NCBI GenBank assembly: GCA_905221605.1
Contig: CAJNDS010002511.1
Span: 84,501-148,500, forward strand
Direction of reading: 5' to 3'
Origin: Symbiodinium natans
Taxonomy: Eukaryota; Sar; Dinophyceae; Suessiales; Symbiodiniaceae
DNA: 64,000 bases
The translations under genes and the position numbers were made by a program. The notes beneath the pieces are model-generated. The model made no database searches. It was not told where the DNA came from and saw only the letters and a program-made list of their open reading frames with translations. This document shows positions 45,601 to 57,330 of this stretch, in pieces (position 1 is the first letter of the stretch; each line of letters starts with the position of its first letter).

Positions 45601-48600
45601 CCATAACCACTAAGCTCAGAACCTTGCTGCTGCTGATGAATTCTGGAACAGCGCAGGAAAAACGATTGTGGTGCAGCGTCAACTTGGCGAGGCCGCTACC
45701 AGAACAGGTTCTGAAGGATGCCGGGCAGTTTGATTCGACTTCAGCCAGCTCCTCACCTTGCCAGTCATCTCTCAAGAAGTTCAGAGAGCTGCAGTCATAG
45801 AGGCCGCGCAGTCTGAATTTTGCATTGTTTAAACAGGCTGCGCTTACATTCAGACTTCCGATCTTGCCACCAATCGAGTTGTCATGCAGGGTCAAGACAC
45901 CAAGGCGGCTCAGACGGTACAAACCTTCGGGAAGCACACCCGTCAAACTATTCTTGTGGAGCGACAGAATGGTAAGCCGTGGAGCGGTGATTTCGGGCAG
46001 GGAGCCACGGAAACGGTTGTTATTCAAAGCCAGAAACGTCAAGTGTGCGAACTGCAACAAGCATGATGGCACTTCGCCCGAGAAGAGGTTATGGTTCAGC
46101 CTCAGCTCCTGAAGCACTCCGCCCACAGGGCTTCGGGCACAGAAGAACTCAACAATGCCTGAAATACCTTCTGCAAACTTGTTGTGGCTCAAATCCAAGC
46201 ATTGGAGGTTCCCGACAGAGAGTCTAGGCCGAAAGCGGCCACGGAAAGCATTGCTGCTGACATCAAGCACTCGCAGGTAGGGCATCTGCAACACCGTTGG
46301 AAAATGACGCAACCTGTTCTGCTGCAGCAACAGCTCTGTCAGCCTGCGTAGCTGACAGACCTTTTGAGGAATCCTGCCGGACAGTTGGTTCTGGGCGAGG
46401 TAAAGCCGGCCCAGGTGTGGGAGCTCACCGAGGTCTTCCGGGATTTCCCCGGTCAAGTGGTTTTGGGAAAGAAGCAGCGCCTTCAACCTCTGGAGCTGGC
46501 CAAGTTCCCTGGGGATTTGGCCGGTCAGCTTGTTGCCAGATAGGTACAGCCACTGCAAGTTCAAGAGCTGGCCGAGTTCCCCCGGGATGTCGCCGGAAAG
46601 CTGATTATGCGAGAGATCAAGATATTCCAGGTTTGGGAGGTCAAGGTTGCGGATTATCCTGCCACTCAGAAGGTTCCGGGAAAGGTCCAAGGCCCACAGA
46701 AACGGGAACTGGCCGAGCTCCGATGGAATTTGGCCGGTCAGCTGATTCTGGGAAAGGTCGATATTTTCCAGATTCCGAAGATGGCCCAACTCCCTAGGAA
46801 CTTGACCTGTGAGCTGATTCTTACCAAGAAACAGCACCCGCAAGCTTTTTAGCTGGCCAAGCTCCTGTGGGACTTCGCCGCTCAGCCGATTCTGTGCGAA
46901 GTCCAGTCGCTGCAGCTTCAGAAGCTGTCCCGTCCCACTGGGAATTTCACCCGTCAGCTGGTTCTGGCCGAGATACAGCCATCTCAAGTTCTGGAGTTGG
47001 CCGAGCTCCTGGGGCGTCTCGCCCGTGAGCTTGTTGGAGGAGAGCTGGAGCATCTTCAGTTTCTGGAGCTGGCCGAGCTCCGCGGGGATTTCGCCGGTCA
47101 GCTGGTTATCATGCAGCTGTAGGTGTGTCAGATGATGAAGTTGGCCGATTTCAGGGGGAACTTGCCCTTGAAGGTGTCGACGTCGGAAATCGAGGCTTGT
47201 GATTCTATCCTGGCACCGCCACAGTCGCCCCAGATGCCCCATACAAAAATCCGGCTCCAAGGGTGAACCCGGCACCTGCGTTTTGGCACTTTTACTCTGT
47301 ATGAGGTACGCGACGTCGCGTCCGACGTGCATGTCGACACGCTCCAGGGGCGAAGGGTTTATTTGCTGTTTCAGTGTTGGGGTGCTGTACACAAAAAAAC
47401 CAAAAAACAAAACCACAAAACCACAAAAACCAAAAAAACCAAAACCAAAAAAAACAAAAAAAACCAAAACCAAAAAAAAAAAAAACATTATTCCGGAAGT
47501 CTCCCTCTAAGAGTTCCTAGGAAATGTTTTTTTGGTGTTTTTTGGTTTTGGTTTTTTTGGTTTTTTCTGTTTTGGTTTTTTTGTTTTTTTTGGTTTTGGT
47601 GTTTTTGGTTTTTCTACTGTCCCGTGTATGCGATTTTAGTTGTATTTTCGTCTACGCCTTAGGAAACACGCTATGTTGCACACTGAGTTTGCTTGCAGTG
47701 CAGCTGGGTGACTTGAGACAAGGCGAAAAAGGGTAGGTCACGGGGGGGGGGGGGGGGTACTAAATATGCTACCCCCTCTCAGCGACCTACCCTTTTTAGG
47801 CCTTTTTAGGCCTTTTTAACAAAAAACAACAACGAAGGCCCAAAGCCGCGTAGTTAATCACCGTGGAATGAAGGACAGTTACTGGGACACCCACCTCACA
47901 GACCCCGATAAGCCGGCATTGGATTAATCTACATTTTGAATCTGAAGCGGACAATGCTGTTTGTAGATGTCTAGATCTGTGTTTTTTCTATGCAAATTGT
48001 GCGTTTAAAGGGCAATTAATGTTTTGTTGAGCAACTAATTTATTTATACAGTTGTGTTTGCACGAGGCAAAGCATTAATCAAATAGTGAAGCATTTTTCT
48101 TTATTCTATGCGAATTTAACTACTAGAGTATTTATTAAGCAAAGAGCCCAATTTGACTCAAGTGAATACTATTTAAGGGAGCATGCTCAACCAAGATACG
48201 AAATAGACACCATTCTCAACCAAAATATGGCAAAGTGTGCGTTTAAAGGGCAAATAATGCTTTGTTGAGCAACTACCGTATTTATACAATTGTGTTTGTA
48301 TTAGGCAAAGTATGAATCAAATACTATCTGAAAAGTCCACTGAATTACCTTATGTTTACATATTCATGAAGTTTTTTACCTTTGAAATAATCTTTCTATG
48401 CGAATTTAGCTACTAGAGTAATTATTAAGCAAATGGCCCAATTTGACTCAAGTGAATACCATTTAAAGGACCATACTCAACCAAAATACGAAATAAGCAT
48501 CATATTCCATCAAAATATGGCAAAGTGTGGTTTAAAGGGCAAATAGTGCTTTGTTGAGCAACTAATGCATTGAAACAGTTGTGCTTATACCAGGCAGAGT

Positions 48601-49305
48601 ATATCTGCAAAGTCCACTGAAATACCTTATGTTACATATTCGTGAAACAGTTTTTTTGAAATATTCATTCTATGCGAATTTAACTACTAGAGTAATTCTT
48701 AAGCAAATAGCCCAATTTGACCCAAGTGAATACTATTTAAAGGACCATACTCAACCAAATACGAAATAAACCCTAACGGAAATGGAAGCGGTTCTACCTA
48801 CATAACAAAGAAACAAAGATTGCTGAAGTATTCAATAAGGACCACGAATACATACTATGTCTGAAAAACACAATTTGCATAAGCAAGCTTAAAAATGCAC
48901 AACAATGGAAATAGAAGCGGTTCGACTTACATAACGATGAAACAAAGATGTCTGAAGTATTTAAGAAAGACCACTTATACACTATGTTTGAAAAGCACAA
49001 CTTGCACAATCGCAAACCTGCATGCGCTTGTCTCTGTCCGCAGCTATGAACACATCCAAACGAGTGATTTCGTTTCGTGTATTTACATAAAGTGCCAAAA
49101 CGCAGGGGCCGGGTTCACCCCTGGAACCAAAAATCCATATGACATCTCATGAGCCTCCCAAGCCCTCTCTCCTGCGAGCCCCTATGGATTGCGGGTCCTT
49201 GCTATCGCACGCGATCCCCAAGGCGTTGCAGGGGCTCCTTGCCATCAGTTCCGCTTCATCGCTCGGAAGCCCAAGCGTGCGGAAGATGCCTCGGAGCGTG
49301 GCCTC
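42657..49305 (-). CDS. LRR multi-pass membrane protein, tandem copy A
   Basis: Exons: 49305-about 49192 (cap; 5' partial), 47209-45441, 45217-44272, 43046-42657. The last three join in frame (1035 codons). The cap exon (EATLRGIFRTLG ... CDSKDP) is like a plant LRRNT. Exon 2 has about 19 plant-type 24-residue LRRs (LTGEIPAELGQL style), then a C-terminal cap and one membrane helix (MLVLAGFLLLMLCAGF). Exons 3 and 4 add roughly seven further hydrophobic segments, with a Cys-containing loop (DENCHGGWKLAW, NTQRDICDFSG) between them. The protein is probably at the cell surface with an LRR ectodomain; no kinase domain is present. Exon 3 ends at ATG|GAG with a non-canonical GA donor, inferred from the same position in copies B and C. 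The first intron (about 2 kb) is filled with repeats. The first exon with the start codon is not found. Confidence 0.75.
43680..43875. repeat. Two-copy direct repeat in the last intron of copy A
   Basis: Two units about 110 bp apart share GGAATCAAACTAT, TGATTCTTT and CCCTCGCCCCTTCAACTGAC. They lie within the 1.2-kb intron 43047-44271, which otherwise holds nothing recognisable. Confidence 0.7.
47391..47622. repeat. Large A/C:G/T palindrome
   Basis: The left arm is of (A)n-CC words (CAAAAAAACCAAAACC) and the right arm of GG-(T)n words, each about 100 nt, around a centre near 47490-47520. It resembles in style the AAAAACC arms of the palindromes in elements 1 and 2. A Phe-rich open frame that appears to extend the LRR gene into it is an artefact. 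Confidence 0.75.
47725..47799. repeat. Two abutting C-tract ends of the element 1 type
   Basis: AAAAAGGGTAGGTCAC, 16 G and TAC lead into TAAATAT, then GCTACCCCC, TCTCAGC and GACCTACCCTTTTT. Each half copies the end structure of element 1 (TA, C tract, ... GACCTACC), here facing outward with seven bases between. It may be two neighbouring insertions, a circle-type junction or the remains of a non-autonomous copy. Confidence 0.6.
47987..48777. repeat. AT-rich tandem repeat, period about 270-300 bp
   Basis: The word CTATGCGAATTTA(A/G)CTACTAG recurs near 48106, 48396 and 48669, with a partial copy from 47987. Units share CCCAATTTGAC(T/C)CAAGTGA, CCATACTCAACCAAA and GCTTTGTTGAGCAACTA. The region is far richer in A+T than its surroundings and lies inside the first intron of LRR copy A. 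Confidence 0.85.
48778..49017. repeat. Two-copy direct repeat, period about 126 bp
   Basis: GGAAAT(G/A)GAAGCGGTTC(T/G)AC opens each copy (48779 and about 48905), followed by ACATAAC(A/G)A(A/T)GAAACAAAGAT and ending AAGCACAACTTGCA or AAACACAATTTGCA. It directly follows the AT-rich tandem array. Confidence 0.75.
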
Positions 49306-51838
49306 CTCCAACACATTACCCCAAAGCTGCAGTAGCAGAGACGAAAGCCCCGAATCAAGCAAACATCGTGTAAGCTGGAGCACATCCAAGGCTGTGCCAG
49401 CAGGGCTTGTAAGTGCACACAGACGCAGACATTGCGCGCGCACAGAGATGTATGTGTATGTGTATATGTATATATATATATATATATATCAGAGATAATA
49501 TATATATACATATATATATATACAGACTCTTGTGCTCCCTGTCTCTCTCACATGGACCATATGCTCGGTGTACATACATGTTGCATACAGAAATGTGCAT
49601 GCGCACATACAAAATAGACATGTATATCTGCTCTCAACAGCACACAGCAGTCCTCAATCGACATGGCCCCCGTCACCATCATGGCTTGCAGGGCGCATTG
49701 CACCGGACACCACATGATGAGACTGAAATTCTGCCAAGCCCCCCGTCCCCAAAAAAAGCTCTAAGCCCCCAAGCAATAGCCGGAAACCGCCGCATCGAGG
49801 TGCTTAGCTTCAACATGCTTGCTCCGGCCCAGTGGACCGGTATGGCACCAACTGATTGAGCTCAGAATTGGGATGCACCCCATGAGCCGCCTTCAACTTC
49901 TGCACCAGCTTCAGACTCATCGTGCAGAAAGGTTTAGACAACCCATACCCTTACCTACCTTCAGAACGTCAGAAAGCGATTTGTTTTTGGACCTTATGAC
50001 TCCGCTAGAGTCCAGCTCACGACCCCCCAAGCCCGTTTGTTGAGGGGCTGCCATGCATCATGTCACCCTAAACCCCCTAAACCCAGCCAGAAACCCTGCA
50101 AAGCAAACACCAGGAAGGTGAGAATTGGGACGTCTACATTATGTTCCTGTGATAGAATGCCCTGAACAACATGGCGTGATCATGCCCTTAACCCCTTTTC
50201 CCGAAACTCAAAACCCCTAGGGGCTGTGCCACTGTGGGACAGAAGGCGACGACGGCTCTGCATCATGCCAGATTTATCAATACCTTTCGCGCCACACTCC
50301 TGAAGCCCCGAAACTCTTATGATCTAAGCCAATCCTGGCCCCCAGAAACCCTCGTAAGCCTGCAAGCTCTTCGAGTTGCTTGGCCACCCTTCATTGGGGT
50401 TTACCCAGGACTCTGTGTTAGCGGTTACCGGGGGGTCTTGCTGGAACTAGGAGTCGACGCTGACCAGGGGATGTAACGCAACTCACGCTACCACAATAAT
50501 AATGAAGTTATATAACAATTTGTAGTATTGTTTGCTACATAGCCCTACTGTCATCATGAACCTGAATCAGGTTTTGACCGCGCCCATCGAAGCTGTTCTC
50601 GCAGTGGGTGCCAAACAGTTCTTCTTGCCAAGGTCGTGGGCATTTCGTCCTGGACCTTGGATTCAGGTTTGAGGTTTCTGTTGGGTTTGGGCTTTCAGGT
50701 TTCAGGGTATCACAAAGCTTCATGGAGCCAAGAGCGTTTGACAACGATCTTTAAATTAATCTTCAAGGCCGGGAGCTTAGGACCGTGTATAGGGGGTGCT
50801 CAGACTAAGCACGTAAGTCAACTCAGCTTGGAGTTTCAAGTAACTACATTAACAATAGGGTGCAAAGGGTGCAAAACAGCTGTTGCTCAACAGTCTTTTA
50901 AATTGTTGAGAGGATAGCACCAACCATTCACTAGCCCTTCTTGAGCAAAAGTTTGTGGGACCCCATAAGCTCCAGAACCCGACCCGAGACTTCAACTCCA
51001 CGCTTTTCTATCGTAAACAATCCCTCCGTGGTCGCAAGGGCTCCGATCCTTATGCCCTCACCTAACCCGAACCCCTTGCGCAAAATATGAGTTCTTTCTG
51101 TGATGCGCAGGAAATCGGGACTACGTTCCTAGGCAATGAGGGGGCGAGAGGTTCACCGATGAATGGAGGGAGAGGGCGAGAGAGAGGAGGGAGGGGGACC
51201 GAGGGGGGGAGGCGAGAGAGAGACACAGAGAGCATGAGCGAGCATGAGAAAGGGAGAGGGAGAGAGAGAGAGATGGGGCACGGAACACGAACACGAGAGA
51301 AATAGAGAGAGAGAGAGGCCGGGAGAGGGAGAGAAAGAGAGCCAGCTAGGGAGAGGAGGATAAGCTAAACCCCGCAAAACACAAAGAACTCTGGAAGTGA
51401 GTTGGGTTTGGGACTGTTGGGGGGGAGGGCCCCAGTTCCAGCACCTCAGATTTCGTGGTTCAGAGCTTGGGCTCTTACCCTGCGGCCTATGGTTTTGGGG
51501 GCAGACTTTGTGGTCTCTCTATCCATTGTTTGAGTTCTTTGGGGGGTTGGGACTAGTAGTTGCCTTTGTTGGGCCACGCATCTGTGGAGGGGTTTGCAAG
51601 ATCAAGGCGTTGCTGAAATGGACCCCTAAACTGGCCCGCAACCGTACACCCTTTACTCGGAGTCATACGACACCCCCTGAACATCCTCGACTCCTATGGG
51701 TCTGGTATGGTCTGTCCGGTTTCATGTAAGATCGAGTTCACGAGACTTTTGCCGTTCTGCCTCAGACTGGGCCTTGAAACAGTTGCGAGATGTTGCGAGC
51801 AGGTTCTCCCTTCTGCTCCTTCATGCATCCGACGATGT
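49306..51838. other. Spacer between LRR copies A and B
   Basis: It holds a TA/TG microsatellite (49465-49525), CCCTAAA relics (50065-50085) and a purine-rich tract. The start exon of copy A must lie here, but no ATG-led signal peptide can be supported. Confidence 0.5.
51150..51370. repeat. GA-rich purine tract
   Basis: About 220 bp dominated by GAGA and GGGA on the plus strand. Parts are mirror repeats, which could form triplex DNA. Arg/Glu/Gly frames are artefacts. Confidence 0.8.
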
Positions 51839-54800
51839 TCATCCAGCCCGCTCCTCCACCCCCATCATCTCAACCGCCTCAACCTGCTCGGCTTCCCGCG
51901 CATCGGAACGAGCCCAGACTCGGCGCTTCACTGCAGCAACGGGCAAGAAGCGGGGAGCCCACGGGCCCATCACGGCAAGTGTGAAGGCCAGGAGCACATA
52001 CCGTCCAGTCATCTCGGTGCTGAAAGCATGCCAGAGCTGGAAGAGGGACCCAAATCCCAGCGTAAGGGACAGGTAAGAAACGGAGAATGCGCTGGCGCCG
52101 CCATCCGTCCCGATTGACGGAAGGCATACTCCGTAGAAGTCCATGCCCAAATCGAAGATCAACAGGTTCATCGCAGCAGCTACTAGGATCCCGACGCAGA
52201 GTAATGGAACAAATGGAGACCAGAACATCAAGAGTTCCTTGGATGTGGACAACCAGTGCCAACTAGCTGTGGAACCCCAAACCAACACGTAAGACAGAGG
52301 AACATGACCTGGAGCAGCTTTCCTGAAATTACCTCTCTCAGAATACAAACGACTCCAAACTCGATACAGCCCTCCCTCATCCCACCAGTAGCGAAAAAAC
52401 GGTGGCCACCAGCATGTAAACAAAATGGCATCTCTGCGCGCTTGACTTTCGCGAATTCAGAGTGCAAGGCTTTTTTAACGACGCGACAGGTGACAGGTAG
52501 GCAAACACACACACACACACACACACAGAAGCAACTAAAAAACAAAACAAACAACCGCTCGGAACGTGCTTGATATTCACGGGCCCAGGTGTGCAAAGCT
52601 GCACTTTGGAATTTTGCTTGCGGAACACAGGCTTCCAAATCACCAGCGCTAGTCTGCGTACAACCTTAAGCACCTCTCAAGCCACTCGGAACAAGCCCTT
52701 GGGCCCTTGAGGATGTCATCTTCAACCTTTACAGTAAGCAAGCTTCCATCTGTGTAGTCAGCAGCGCCATCTGCTGCAAAGGCATGAGTGATTTCGTGGT
52801 CTTCGGCCAGACACCGAACAGCCTGCGGTGCCGACCATCGCGCGGGTCGCTCTCAGGCTCCAGACGTGACAGTCTCCAGGACGCCAGTAACATGAACGGC
52901 TGCAGCGTACTCCGGGTCAGAAGCTTCTTCAGCAGAAAGGGCGACAATCCACCCACGATGGCACGGCTGCAGCGACCGTCAGACCAGAAAGTTCCGCTGA
53001 AGTCGCAGATGTCGCGCTGCGTGTTCAGGATCTCCTCGTCGAAGATCTTCCAATTGAACTTGCTGTGCTCGTCCGATCCCTCCTGGCAGACTTTCCACGC
53101 CAGCTTCCATCCGCCATGACAGTTCTCATCCAGCACCACCGTGGTAAGTAGCGCAAGAAGCCATGCAGAGAACAGGCGGAACATCATGAGAAGCCTGTCA
53201 GCTTTGACACCCGTTAAGTCGGAGAACTTCTTGGAGATCCTCGCGGCAAGCACCATGTCAATGAGGACTGTCTGCACAGGCGCTGTCCTGTGGATAAACT
53301 TCAGCATGTCGTCATTGAGATCCCAGGTGTTCTGTGCTGGAAGGGACTGTGCAAATGCAAAGGAGATGGACGGCAAGGACAAGAAACTCACAATGCAGAT
53401 CCAGAGAATCCAAGCGCCGACTCTCTGCACCCTTTCCCTCCAGCCAAAGTGAAGATCTACTTGCTGGCTTTCACGGGCCACGGGGATCGCCGCGAGGATG
53501 CTTCGAAAGAAGAGCTGCAGGGCACACCAGGATGCAATGACACCCAGGTCGGGCCAGGGCCTCTCCGCTTGGAGGTCTGCAATGGTGGTTTGAAACAAGA
53601 GAGGGCTGCAGTCGTAGTACTTGCCGCTTATCCCGAAGATCAGCAGAAGGGGGCTTGAAAGCAGAAACGCGATGAAAGCACTGCGTATCCTTAGCCATGC
53701 GATGCGAAGTGGGGGTCATTAAGTGCTAGCTGATATCAAGATGGCCAACATGTGTAACAATTCTGCGTGAATTAATTTAGGGCGGAATAAGTACTAACAG
53801 CATTCCCAGATGGTCCCTGTTGAAAAATATGCAACAACAACAACTCCCCAACACCCTATTCTAATTATTCAGGTCCCTATATTAATCGTTTTGTGGCTCC
53901 AAACGAGTCCATCTCCGCCTGGCCACAGTGCCAGGCTAGAGGAAACCACTCGAGCACAGGAAGTTCCGTCCAATCTTCCAGAGGCCTCCGACAGCCGTGC
54001 TCGCAGCTGTCGGCCACAAAATGTCGCACCTGGCTCCACAGTCATGCTATGCTGGCCAGAGAGGCATATTTTTGCAAACCCTCGCGCCTAGAACTTACTC
54101 GCCAGGTCCGAATTGATGTACCTCAGACGATGTAAAGATACTTCTCAGCAACCGAGGCGCCAATGGTCAACGTCAGAAGAAGCCCTGCCAAGACAAGCGC
54201 ATGGGACTTCTGTACATTCGGCGAGTAGTAAAGAAATGGTTGGAGTTCCTCCTCCGATATCCAGGACGAAGCCAGGGGAGTTCCATCCCCGAGCATGTTC
54301 CCCATAATCACTAAGCTCAGAACCGTACTGTTGCTGATGAATTCTGGGACAGCGCACGAAAAGCGGTTGTGGTGCAGAGTCAGCTTCACAAAGTCATTGA
54401 GGTGGCAGGTTTGCATCTTTTGAGGACAGTTCGCTTCAAGCTGCTGACGCTCCTCGTCTGTCCACCAGTTGCGATCAGGGAAGTTTTTGCAGTTATAATG
54501 ATAGCCCTCCAGCCTGAATCTGGAGTTGTCCCAGCACGCGAACGTCAGCTTCAAGCTACCGATCCTTCCTCTCACGGCATTGTCATGGAGCGTCAAGACA
54601 CTGAGGCGACTCAGATTGCGCAAACTTTCGGGAAGCACGCCCGTCAAGGCATTCTTATGCAATGACAGAACTGACAGCCGTGAAGCCCTAATCTCGGGAA
54701 GGGAGCCGCGGAAACGGTTGTTGTTCAGCGCCAGAAAAGTCAAACTCTCAAACTGCATCAGGCAGGGAGGTAGCTCGCCAGAGAAGCGGTTGTGGTTCAG

Positions 54801-55936
54801 TCGCAGCTCCTGCAGCACTCCGCCCGTAGGGGTCATCCTGCAGAAGAAGTCAGTAATGCTTGATATGCCCCCGGCTATCTCATTATGGCTCAAATCCAGC
54901 CGTTCGAGCCGATTCGTGAGGAACTGTACCGAGAGCTCGTCGCGAAAAGCGTTGCTGCTGGCGTCCAGTACTCTCAGGGCGGGCATCTTCAACACAGCTG
55001 GAAGTTTCTGCAGCTGGTTGTGCTGCAGCAAGAGCTCTCTCAGCTCTTGCATGTGACAGACTTCGTGAGGGATATCACCTGACAGCTGGTTCCACGACAG
55101 GTCAAGGCTTTTCAAGCTCAGCTGGCCGAGCTCCCGGGGCACTTCGCCCACCAGCTGGTTCTGAGAAAGGACCAACTCCTCCAGGTTGTAGAGAGCGCCG
55201 AGCTCACGCGGGATTTCGCCAGTGAGCTGGTTCTGGGACAGGGAGAGCGCTCTCAGGTCCTGGAGCTGTCCGAGCTGCCGGGGAATTCTGTTGGTCAGCT
55301 GGTTCTGGGACATATACAACCAGGACAGGTTTTCGAGCTGGCCGAGCTCCCGTGGAATTTCCCCCGTAATCTGGTTGTCAGAAAGGTGACACCACCGCAA
55401 GCTTCGGAGCTGGCCAAGCTCCGTGGGGATTTTCCCCGTCAGCTTGTTGTTCTGAAGGCCCAAACGAGTCAGTTTCTGAAGCTGGCCAAGCTCCGGGGGA
55501 ATTTCGCCTGTCAGATGGTTCTGGGAAAGGTACAGCCAACTCAGGTTCCGGAGCTGGCCCAGCTCTGCAGGGATTTCGCCCGTGAGCTGGTTCCCATCCA
55601 GTAGGAGAATCTCCAGTTCTTCCAGTTGGCCGAGCTCACGGGGAATTTGGCCTTGAACACCGGCGTGCTGGAGACGAAAATTTATGACTCTGTCCTGGGC
55701 ATATGCTTGGGTCTTGGAGGGTGCGTCCAGTACTGGAGGAGGCTCAAGGAGCCCCTCCCCCCCCCCTCCCCTCCCCCCCCTTCCCCCCCCCCTTCCCCCG
55801 CCCTCGCCACAGGGTCCTCGGAATCGCAGACCATCCTGGCCCTCCCTAAGTTGTTCGGGCAGGGATGTCTGGCCTGGATGCCGGCTTCGCGGGCGGGGAT
55901 GCCCAGCGTTTCAAGAATCACTCGGAGCGCGGCCTC
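51839..55936 (-). CDS. LRR multi-pass membrane protein, tandem copy B
   Basis: Exons 55936-55811 (cap), 55694-54142, 53689-52747 and 52237-51839 keep one frame (1006 residues, 5' partial). Junctions: ...GACCCT|GTGGCG, GCCCAG|GACAGA, GAGAA|GTATCT, CTAAG|GATACG, ATG|GAAGCT (GA donor) and CCAAG|GAACTC. It has about 16 LRRs, three to six fewer than copies A and C. One membrane helix follows the LRR cap (ALVLAGLLLTLTIGA), then a polytopic module with the same Cys loop as copy A (DENCHGGWKLAW, CDFSGTFWSDGRC). The middle LRR block (54700-55220) is nearly identical to copy C at 60010-60530, while the Cys-loop block is nearly identical to copy A. This indicates gene conversion. Likely a surface receptor or transport-like protein; ligand and partner are unknown. 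Confidence 0.8.
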
Positions 55937-57330
55937 CTCAAAATCCGGAGGAACTTTGCAGAAGACTTGCAAGTGGGAAACGGGAGCGTGCCTTTAGGGC
56001 CCTACTGCAGGGCTTTTAAAGTTAAAGCGCATCTTTTTTTGGGGGGGAGAGAATCCGAAGCCCTAACTGTGTGTCGCTGGTGTCTCTCATGCGGAAACTC
56101 TCACATCTCGGACTACCCAATGCGAAGTTCAGTCTCGGCTCTGAAAGACTTTATGTGTCGACAGGCTTTGCTTACTGAATCTCAGTTGCACCTTTTTAAT
56201 AAAAATTCTACACTACTTGCAAAGACCGAAGCAAGCCCATCCTGAGTCGCAAAGGCCACTACCACCAGCGCAGCATACCGGCCACACGTTGTCAGAGGTG
56301 ACATTGAGGGGCGGGAAAGAAACAAAGGCGCGGGCAGTAGCTGGAATCGCAGACTCAACGAGAAGGGGATTCGTTGCCGGCTCCAGTATGGAAAACCGCC
56401 GACTTTAGAGCACGACAACCACTTTCTGTGCCCATCTGAGGACAAATGCCGTAGTTTGGGCCGCGAGCTTTTCAAGTCAGACATGGTCAAACCTTTCAGT
56501 TCTTGTATTCAAGAGCCCCCCATCTCTGTTTGGAAGCCTCAAGCACCCAAAAACAGGTCCAGCAATTGCCTACTGTGGCCCTCTAAGCTCCGAAAAGCCC
56601 CCTGTTTTTCTTCACCAGACTCTAAACCCCACCCCTAAACTCCCCTTTTTTCCTCAAACCTTGTATGTCGTCCCTTGCTTCAGTTCTCGGACGAGGGCTA
56701 GCGGGTTAGTTCCGGTGTTTCGAACCAAGGGTGGCATCTTCCCTTATTAGGGGGTGGGGGGGGGGGGGGGGCTAGGGTAGGGCTGGGCTGACTTCCCCAA
56801 GCCCAAACCCTCAAAAGCCTAAACCTTAAAACCCTGTATGGGCCAAAAAGCCCTAGGCCATGAAACGCGGAGGCCTAAATCCCTACAATGCCCAGACCCG
56901 AAACCGAAACCGCCCCGCAGCCACACCACAGGGGGAGGAGGACGGGGGGTTGACCCTGAAGCCCTTAAAGCCTGCAAACCCTAACACGTTAAAAGGAGTG
57001 CTGAGGGAACCTGAACCCCTAAAACCCTCCGCCCTAAAAAGCTAAGCCCAAAAACTCCTGAATCCTCGGGAGGGCCAAGGGGGCGCCCCGGAGCACGTCT
57101 ATAATGAGTATCCTAGCTTGGCGTTTCTGCAGGCCGATCACTTCAAGGTTCAGGGATACATGGCACGTGGCACATCCTGGTACCGAGTTGTCGGAGTCTC
57201 CTGGAGGCCCTTTCAGGTTTCCCAAGCTAGGGGTGAGGGGTTTGAAGCTTCAACCCGATTCAACCCAAAGGATCCCCTCACGACCTCCACCATTAGAGAG
57301 CCGCTTAGGGTGGTTCGGGTTTCCTTTCGC
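55937..57330. other. Spacer between LRR copies B and C
   Basis: No supported gene. It contains a T/G-rich tract at 56032-56047, a 17-base G run near 56757-56770 and degenerate CCCTAAA words (56800-57050). The start exon of copy B should be in this region but is not recognisable. Confidence 0.45.

Noticed and set aside
47330-47488. Phe-rich N-terminal extension of the LRR copy A frame, looking like a membrane helix
   Set aside because: It is the T/G arm of the palindrome at 47391-47622. The exon begins at the conserved acceptor at 47209, as in copies B and C.
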